From: Actinobacteria bacterium 13_2_20CM_68_14
GTDB taxonomy: Bacteria > Actinomycetota > Thermoleophilia > Gaiellales > Gaiellaceae
Reading direction: 5' to 3'
Assembly: GCA_001914705.1 (NCBI GenBank)
Contig: MNDB01000017.1
Location: 1-11,390 of the forward strand
Length of the DNA: 11,390 nucleotides
Positions within the stretch are counted from its first letter, which is position 1. Each line of letters opens with the position of its first letter. A program made the translations under genes and the position numbers. A model generated the notes under the pieces. The model was not told the DNA's origin. It saw only the letters and a program-made list of their open reading frames with translations, and did no database searches. Below are positions 7,534-11,390 of this stretch, one piece after another.

Positions 7534-7779
7534 CTAGACGACGATGACTGGCTCGGCCTCCTCGCCGTTCCGCCGCCTCCGCGCATGCCACACGACGCGC
7601 AACCCGCCGTCCTCCCAGGCGTGCGGTTGAGCAAGCCGCTCAGGTGTCGCGCCTTCCAGTTCGCTCAAATTACCTTGGCCTGTGCCCGCGGTTGTCGCGA
7701 ACTCGTCGATCTCAACTCGGAGCGAAGACGCCAGATGCCGATTAAGCGCAGAAGCGATGGGGTGCTCAAGTGCGATGAT
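7534..7779 (-). pseudogene. Small ORF without a standard start codon, possibly a decayed gene
   Basis: Directly after the DoxX stop, in the same frame, the minus strand is open for about 80 codons with protein-like composition and no ATG, GTG or TTG at its head. It begins PIIALEHPIASALNRHL, continues LRVEIDEFATTAGTG and SELEGATPERLAQPHAWED, and ends GLRVVWHARRRRNGEEAEP before TAG at 7534-7536. I do not recognise the family. The first codons are ATC ATC, so a lost ATG, an unusual ATC start, or readthrough of the DoxX TAG are all possible. It could also be a chance open frame in GC-rich DNA. A + strand ORF over the same bases (7585-7827) looks less like protein (Arg/Cys-rich) and is not favoured. 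Confidence 0.35.
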
Positions 7780-7782
7780 TGG

Positions 7783-8325
7783 CTAAGACGTTACGGCTGT
7801 TGTCTCGGCCTCGCTGCGCTGTCCTGAAGCCGACGCCTCGGCGTGCTGCCTGCCCGCGGCGATCGCGAGGGCAGAGCCAGCGAGCGCCCCGCCAAGCGCG
7901 GCTGCCGCCCAGCGGGCACCGCGCCGCTCCCAGCCGAGCAACCCGTCAAGCGACAATGGCCCCGGCCCGCTGTCGGCGATGGCAACCGCGTTCGCGAGCA
8001 GGAGCAACTCGTAGCCGCCCGTCCCGACCTTGATCTCGTCACGCCAGATCGCAGTGCGGAGGGCTGTCACCATCACGCTCCCCACCGCGGACGCCGCCGC
8101 CGGTGTCGCAAGGCCGAGCACGAGGAACGCCCCACCTCCCGCCTCGGCGATCCCGGCCACAATCGCGTTGCGGCGCCCCGGCCGCAACCCGAGAGACTCG
8201 AAGAACTGGCCGGTCCCGCTCGGCCCGTGGCCGCCGAACCAGCCGAAGAGCTTTTGCGTGCCGTGCTCGATGAAGATCGAGCCGACCGTGACGCGCAAGA
8301 GGAGCCGCCCGAGGTTCGTGCCCAT
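7783..8325 (-). CDS. DoxX family membrane protein
   Basis: A 180-residue integral membrane protein of the DoxX/SURF4-like family, which has been linked to quinone or thiosulfate redox chemistry and oxidative stress, usually without a proven reaction. Seen: the signature LGRLLLRVTVGSIFIEHGTQKLFGWFGG (residues 5-32: first membrane helix and the HG.QKLFGWFGG loop). The segment QFFESLGL follows, and helices lie at about 55-77 (IVAGIAEAGGGAFLVLGLATP) and 80-95. The middle DEIKVGTGGYELLLLANAVAIA is also typical. A last helix at about 137-157 is followed by a charged 20-residue tail. ATG 8325 starts where family similarity begins; GTG 8352 would add nine residues. Two GGCGCCAC direct repeats lie upstream. 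It may form one unit with the start-less ORF that follows. Confidence 0.8.
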   Translation of the reverse strand: MGTNLGRLLLRVTVGSIFIEHGTQKLFGWFGGHGPSGTGQFFESLGLRPGRRNAIVAGIAEAGGGAFLVLGLATPAAASAVGSVMVTALRTAIWRDEIKVGTGGYELLLLANAVAIADSGPGPLSLDGLLGWERRGARWAAAALGGALAGSALAIAAGRQHAEASASGQRSEAETTAVTS

Positions 8326-8344
8326 GCGCACTCGATGCCCCGTC

Positions 8345-8372
8345 GGCGCCACCTCAAAACGTGGGGCGCCAC
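8345..8372. repeat. Direct repeat GGCGCCAC upstream of the DoxX gene
   Basis: GGCGCCAC occurs at 8345-8352 and 8365-8372, start to start 20 bp (about two helical turns), and each contains the palindrome GGCGCC. It sits 20-47 bp upstream of the DoxX start, where an operator could be, but chance is possible in GC-rich DNA. Apart from this, 8373-8551 holds no gene I can support; a very weak repeat-like stretch is at 8485-8508. Confidence 0.3.
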
Positions 8373-8551
8373 GGAGGATGGCCTCACCGAGCCGAAGCGG
8401 AACTGGCGAATTTGCTGCGCGTCAGAACACGCTCTATTTGAGCCTCTTCGAGGTAGCTGCAAACAAACCCGGCCCAGCCCCCTCGGTTGGGCGTTCTCGC
8501 CGATGACCGGCTCGGCTCATCGGTGCAACTAGAGCGGGATCGTTCGCAGGT

Positions 8552-8659
8552 TCAGCGCGTGCCGCGGAGGACGACGATTTCGCTGAAGGAGGTGCCGTCG
8601 ATCTGGTATGCGTAACAACCGGCCCTCCTATTGATTGGCGGGAGCTTCGTGGTGTTTTG
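8552..8659 (-). pseudogene. C-terminal remnant of a second secreted GCYA-motif protein
   Basis: The minus strand reads QNTTKLPPINRRAGCYAYQ and then IDGTSFSEIVVLRGTR before TGA (8552-8554). This aligns with the end of the secreted protein encoded at 9741-10298, which reads QNRASTTRLRAPGCYAWQ and then VDGTTFSRIIVFKA. Shared positions include QN, GCYA, Q, DGT, FS and I-V, over about 35 residues. Upstream the frame stays open only to TGA at about 8773-8775, without a start codon, signal peptide or any match to the first 145 residues of the intact protein. So this is a 3' fragment left by deletion or partial duplication. Degenerate repeat G (8726-8747) lies about 65 bp upstream of it, and the SDR gene ends at 8786. 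Confidence 0.6.
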
Positions 8660-8725
8660 GTGGGCGTGGAGTCTGCGGATGCAGTGAGTCTCATCGGCGG
8701 GATCGTCGCGACTGTCATTGTCGTC

Positions 8726-8747
8726 GCCGCGTTTCGGGAATGACGCC
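8726..8747 (+). repeat. Intergenic repeat copy G (half-degenerate)
   Basis: The right half (TTTCGGGAATG then ACGCC) matches the family, but the left CTGGGCCAG half has been lost (GCCGCG). It lies 38 bases beyond the SDR stop codon, as expected for the family's placement. Confidence 0.45.
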
Positions 8748-8785
8748 TGAGCGTTGTCGAGCCTAGGGGGTGCTCACGTCCTGCT

Positions 8786-9628
8786 TCAACGCTCCTCGAC
8801 GGCGAGCGACGACGAGAGGTCGCGGTAGGCATCGACCTGCGCGAGCAGCTCGTTGGCCTTCTGCTCGACGGTTGCAACTGCATCAGCGCCTGCAACCCAG
8901 CGCAGGGGCGGCTGCTCTTGGTCGACGACGGTCACGAGGGCCTTCGCGAGCTTGGCGGGATCGTTTGTCTGTTTGCCGCTCATCGCTTCCCACGCGGGCC
9001 GGGTTTGGGCGGTGCGCTCGGCGTAGTCGTCGATCGACAAGTCGGCGTAGGTGGTGGACTTGCTTGTGAGCAGCTGGGTGCGGAAGAAGCCCGGCTCGAC
9101 GATCGTCGTGTGGATGCCGAACGGCTCAATCTCGAAGCGCAGCGACTCCATCCATCCCTCTAGCCCGAACTTCGAGGCGGCGTAGGCGGAGCAGAACTCC
9201 TGCCCGACGATTCCTGCCGTCGAGGAGATCGAAACAACCTTCCCCGACCGCTGTTTGCGCATCACGGGCAGCACGGCCCGGGTGACGTTCATCGGCCCGA
9301 CGAGCCCCGTCCTGAGCTGCCGCTCGATCTGCGCCTCCGTCAGCTCCTCGAAGAAACCGGCATAAAAGTCCCCGGCGTTGTTAACCAGCACGTCGATCCG
9401 GCCGAAGTGGTCGACTGTGGTCCGAACCGCGGCCTCTGCTGACACCAGGCTCGTGATGTCCAGCTTGGCCACGAGCACGTCGTCAGCCTCGCCGACCGCG
9501 TCGGCCACGGCCTCGGTGTTGCGTCCGGTCGCGACGACCGAGTGTCCGGCGGCGAGCGCAGCCTCCGCGATGTCGACACCCATGCCACGACCCGCACCCG
9601 TGATGAACCACACCGTCTTTTCAGCCAT
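8786..9628 (-). CDS. Short-chain dehydrogenase/reductase (classical SDR)
   Basis: A 280-residue cytoplasmic NAD(P)-dependent oxidoreductase of the classical SDR family. Seen: the cofactor loop TGAGRGMG (10-17), Arg36 in ATGRN suggesting NADP preference, and Asp57 in KLDIT. These are followed by NNAG (83-86) and the catalytic Ser in SISSTAG (135-137), Tyr149 and Lys153 in YAASK. PGFFRTQLL is the usual post-active-site segment. The position normally held by the tetrad Asn (T-N-L-x-G) reads T-G-L-V-G (Gly108), which is unusual and could lower activity. ATG 9628 gives MAEKTVWFITGAG in register with the family and has AGAGAGGG about 9 bases upstream. The frame is open to 9793 through repeat C. The substrate is unknown. 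Confidence 0.88.
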   Translation of the reverse strand: MAEKTVWFITGAGRGMGVDIAEAALAAGHSVVATGRNTEAVADAVGEADDVLVAKLDITSLVSAEAAVRTTVDHFGRIDVLVNNAGDFYAGFFEELTEAQIERQLRTGLVGPMNVTRAVLPVMRKQRSGKVVSISSTAGIVGQEFCSAYAASKFGLEGWMESLRFEIEPFGIHTTIVEPGFFRTQLLTSKSTTYADLSIDDYAERTAQTRPAWEAMSGKQTNDPAKLAKALVTVVDQEQPPLRWVAGADAVATVEQKANELLAQVDAYRDLSSSLAVEER

Positions 9629-9669
9629 GTGCCTCAACCCTCTCTCGCTTGCCGCTGTGGAGGCGGAGA

Positions 9670-9675
9670 ACGCTA
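9670..9675 (-). promoter_or_regulatory. Candidate -10 element (TAGCGT) of the SDR gene
   Basis: On the minus strand TAGCGT lies about 41 bases before ATG 9628, leaving room for a short leader with a Shine-Dalgarno. It is 21 bases from the CTGGCCCAG edge of repeat C, as at the HTH_42 gene. Confidence 0.35.
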
Positions 9676-9694
9676 CTAAGAGGAGTGTGAGGTG

Positions 9695-9721
9695 GCCTGG
9701 GCCAGTATTGGGGAATGTCAC
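9695..9721 (+). repeat. Intergenic repeat copy C
   Basis: Contains the perfect CTGGGCCAG dyad followed by TATTGGGGAATG. It lies 19 bases beyond the stop of the secreted-protein gene and upstream of the SDR promoter. Confidence 0.75.
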
Positions 9722-9740
9722 TAGAGATCGAGCGAGCAGG

Positions 9741-10298
9741 CTATGAATAGACCACAGCCTTGAACACGATGATCCGGCTGAACGTCGTGCCATCTACTTG
9801 CCAGGCGTAACAGCCTGGCGCGCGGAGCCGCGTCGTTGAGGCCCTGTTCTGCCAGCCTCCCGGAGAGCTGCCAGCGACCGACGTCAACCGCATCTCTTTT
9901 GCGGGGACGTGATCAAGCCCGAAGCGCAGTGCGTTCGGACCGTCGAGTTGCGCTCCCCGGATCAGCACCGGCCCACGGTATCGGCGCGCGATCCACAGGA
10001 TCTTGTTGCCACTCCAGTTGCTGGGATAAAAGGTCTGCTGCGGCACCACCGGGTAAAAGAAGTTCAGCTGCGGGAACCCGAGTACGGGCCACACCGGCCC
10101 CTTGCCCTGGGCGAGTCCGAACTTCGTTGAAGTCGCCGGCGTGACCGGACACGGCGCGCCAGGCGCGAGATGCGGAACGTGCAACGGTCGTCGTAGCTTC
10201 GTCCATGGATCAGATCCCGACGCGCCGAACGGGAGCACAAGAGGCATTGCTCCGACAACAAGCAGCAGGCACAGAACGCGAGTCACGGGCTGGATCAC
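9741..10298 (-). CDS. Secreted protein of unknown function with a GCYAWQVDGTxFS motif
   Basis: A 185-residue exported protein that I cannot assign to a named family. Seen: an N-terminal Sec-type signal (basic residue R7, hydrophobic core VLCLLLVVGAMPLVLPF, probable cleavage near residue 28 after FGASG). A proline-rich linker follows, then an aromatic, beta-rich domain with SNWSGNKILWIARRYRGPVLIRGAQLDG (93-120). The domain ends with LRAPGCYAWQ and VDGTTFSRIIVF (158-179). Two cysteines (50 and 163) remain after cleavage and could form a disulfide outside the cytoplasm. The Trp-rich strand pattern suggests an immunoglobulin-like or carbohydrate-binding-like fold, but that is inference. The start is GTG 10298; TACGAT lies 5 bases upstream. 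A broken paralogous 3' end is present at 8552-8659. Confidence 0.75.
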   Translation of the reverse strand: MIQPVTRVLCLLLVVGAMPLVLPFGASGSDPWTKLRRPLHVPHLAPGAPCPVTPATSTKFGLAQGKGPVWPVLGFPQLNFFYPVVPQQTFYPSNWSGNKILWIARRYRGPVLIRGAQLDGPNALRFGLDHVPAKEMRLTSVAGSSPGGWQNRASTTRLRAPGCYAWQVDGTTFSRIIVFKAVVYS

Positions 10299-10303
10299 AG
10301 CGA

Positions 10304-10309
10304 ATCGTA
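10304..10309 (-). promoter_or_regulatory. Candidate -10 element (TACGAT) of the secreted-protein gene
   Basis: On the minus strand TACGAT ends 5 bases before GTG 10298, close to the spacing of the other leaderless-type promoters here. It is 25 bases from the edge of repeat D. Confidence 0.3.
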
Positions 10310-10332
10310 GACCCTCAGATTCCGGGACGGCA

Positions 10333-10359
10333 GCCTGGGCCAGTGTTCGGGAACGCCCC
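10333..10359 (+). repeat. Intergenic repeat copy D
   Basis: Best match to the consensus: CTGGGCCAG followed by TGTTCGGGAACG. The second part contains the dyad GTTC-GG-GAAC. It lies 46 bases beyond the cupin gene's stop. Confidence 0.8.
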
Positions 10360-10405
10360 GCCGAACCTCCTTAGTCTCAGCTCGTTGAAGGTCGAGACCT
10401 GGCGC

Positions 10406-11044
10406 TCAGCGAAGAGCCTCTTCGAACCGCGGGTCGTCGCGTGCGGCAGCGAAGTCGTCGTCCCTGCGCGCCTGCTCGCGGAACGGCGGGAACAGCTCGA
10501 CGGACCGCCGGAGGTGGTCGAACGTCTCGTCGCCCGTGTCGCCCGCGAGGGTTGCGAAGCACGCGTAGTTGTAATGGAAGCCCGGGTGGTCCGGCATGTG
10601 CTCGAGGCCACCGCGGACCGCTTCGAGCGCCTCGGCGTAGCGCTGCTCGCCGTAGGCGGTCAGCGACTCTCTGTGGAAAGGCCAAGCCTCACCCCAGTCA
10701 AGCGCCTGATACGCCTCGCCGGGCGTGGCGCCGAGGGCGAGGACCGTTCCGTCCCCGGTTGCCTTCCGCCGTGACTCCGGCGGGACGAACACGAATGTCC
10801 CTGCGGGCGCGTCGACCGTCTCGCCGTCGACCTCGAAGGTCGCCTTCCCGTCGAGCACGATGTACAGCTCCTCCTGGCCCGAACCGGACTCGTCGTGCTC
10901 ATTGATCAGCGTGCCGTCCTCGCCGGGTGTGTAGGCGTTGATTCCGAATGCGTGGATCCCGAGGTGCTCGCGCACCGGGATATCTCTGCCGCGCCGCTCG
11001 ATGTCGTCGAGGCGCGCGACCTGCCACTTCGGGTTGTCGCTCAT
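10406..11044 (-). CDS. Cupin domain protein with C-terminal TPR-like region
   Basis: A 212-residue two-domain cytoplasmic protein. Residues about 25-108 form a cupin beta-barrel: HLGIHAFGINAY, then NEHDESGSGQEELYIVLDGKATFEVDGE (putative metal ligands His50 and Glu58/Glu59), then PAGTFVFVPPESRRKATGDG. The histidine usually found in the second cupin motif is replaced (PPESRRKA), so metal binding is uncertain. Residues about 124-210 are helical TPR-like repeats: SLTAYGEQRYAEALEAVRGGLEHMPDHPGFHYNYACFATLAG, then HLRRSVELFPPF and a final helix DPRFEEALR typical of TPR ends. The ATG at 11044 is fixed by a strong Shine-Dalgarno (GGAGGAG, about 5 bases upstream), the clearest in the window; the frame is open to 11227 but not protein-like there. 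Role unknown, possibly sensing or scaffolding. Confidence 0.85.
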   Translation of the reverse strand: MSDNPKWQVARLDDIERRGRDIPVREHLGIHAFGINAYTPGEDGTLINEHDESGSGQEELYIVLDGKATFEVDGETVDAPAGTFVFVPPESRRKATGDGTVLALGATPGEAYQALDWGEAWPFHRESLTAYGEQRYAEALEAVRGGLEHMPDHPGFHYNYACFATLAGDTGDETFDHLRRSVELFPPFREQARRDDDFAAARDDPRFEEALR

Positions 11045-11202
11045 TCGATCTCCTCCGTCTAGCGCGGGTCGTTGCGAATCGTCGATCGTAACCGCCCTCG
11101 AGCGCATCGCCTGATCTGACGACGCGGCCGGAAAAGGACCCCTCGGCTGAGGTCGCGCCGGTGACGCGCTCGATTTCTTGGCTTCGAGGGCGGGACGTGT
11201 GA

Positions 11203-11227
11203 ATGGGGCCAGTGTTCGCGAAGCCAC
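11203..11227 (+). repeat. Intergenic repeat copy E
   Basis: Reads GGGGCCAGTGTTCGCGAAG, including the perfect 8-bp palindrome TTCGCGAA. It lies about 160 bp upstream of the cupin start and is the only copy not following a minus-strand stop codon. The rest of 11045-11290 shows no gene. Confidence 0.7.
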
Positions 11228-11290
11228 TCAGAGCCGAGTCGGCTGGCGAGCCGCCGTATTCGGCATATCCGCGTCCCCGGTTGAGGGCCG

Positions 11291-11296
11291 TAGGCT
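11291..11296 (+). promoter_or_regulatory. Candidate -10 element (TAGGCT) of the VOC-like gene
   Basis: TAGGCT is followed by exactly 7 bases and the ATG at 11304, the same geometry as at the YjbR-like and methyltransferase genes. Confidence 0.45.
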
Positions 11297-11303
11297 GTGC
11301 TGC

Positions 11304-11390
11304 ATGAACGTTCTCTTTATCGCGAGCGTGGCGGTCGTTACCGCCGACCCGCCGCAGAGCCGCAAACTGTTCATCGATGCCCTCGGCCTC
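11304..11390 (+). CDS. VOC/glyoxalase-bleomycin resistance-like protein, 5' part only
   Basis: The first 29 codons run to the window's end: MNVLFIASVAVVTADPPQSR followed by KLFIDALGL. The pattern of a beta strand (IASVAVVTADP), a helix start and then LFIDALGL is the usual opening of a vicinal-oxygen-chelate module, where F-Y/I-x-D-A/V-L-G-L begins the first helix-turn. VOC proteins include glyoxalases, dioxygenases and antibiotic-binding proteins, and nothing here distinguishes these. The ATG is supported by a -10 hexamer 7 bases upstream. The gene is divergent from the cupin gene. Confidence 0.65.
   Translation, partial: MNVLFIASVAVVTADPPQSRKLFIDALGL

Noticed and set aside
8471..8508. Possible further repeat copies (GGCCCAG at 8471 reversed; TTGGGCGTTCTCGCC at 8485)
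   Set aside because: Only short pieces match the consensus; the second is in the expected place after the secreted-protein remnant but is too degenerate to list as a feature.
8434..8895. Minus-strand ORF of 153 codons
   Set aside because: Ser/Thr/Arg-rich shadow overlapping the SDR 3' end and the secreted-protein remnant, which is in another frame with real similarity.
5873..11227. Repeats as a CRISPR array
   Set aside because: Copies are 0.5-2.2 kb apart with genes between them and are not identical; there are no spacers of regular length and no cas genes.

Overview
The DNA is GC-rich throughout, with strong G/C preference at third codon positions, GTG and TTG starts, and little Shine-Dalgarno signal. 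Many starts instead carry a TANNNT -10-like hexamer 5-8 bases upstream, as expected for leaderless transcripts in Actinobacteria. Together with the gene families (actinobacterial-type citrate synthase, APH(6)-like kinase, HTH_42 protein, cupin-TPR protein), this suggests a Thermoleophilia-like (Gaiella/Solirubrobacter-type) actinobacterium. The lineage is inferred from style, not from a marker gene.

Left block (about 1-5708), compact and apparently intact. On the + strand are an aminoglycoside 6-phosphotransferase-like kinase and an MmcQ/YjbR-fold protein. Converging on them is a minus-strand cluster that reads citrate synthase, SixA-type phosphohistidine phosphatase, ABC-2 exporter ATPase, ABC-2 permease and a small conserved-looking protein. 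Divergent from citrate synthase is a small class I SAM methyltransferase, and the two promoters sit back to back in about 35 bp.

Right block (about 5709-11303) is looser and looks accessory. All its recognisable genes are on the minus strand. In transcription order they are a cupin-TPR protein, a secreted protein of unknown family, a short-chain dehydrogenase, a decayed second copy of the secreted protein's C-terminus, a DoxX membrane protein, a start-less small ORF, an HTH_42 (AlkZ-like) winged-helix protein, and an NTF2/SnoaL-like protein cut short by an in-frame TGA. A further ambiguous coding remnant lies at 5707-5862. The window ends in the first 29 codons of a VOC/glyoxalase-like gene on the + strand.

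The most notable feature is a roughly 25-27 bp repeat (core CTGGGCCAG followed by TGTTCGGGAAC). It occurs at least seven times, always in the same orientation, only in the right block and only between genes. Six of the seven copies lie 9-46 bp beyond the stop codon of a minus-strand gene, giving a gene-repeat-gene-repeat layout. It could be a cassette-type recombination site, a 3' end/termination element or a dispersed regulatory repeat; no recombinase is present in the window. No tRNA, rRNA, CRISPR array or recognisable insertion sequence was seen.
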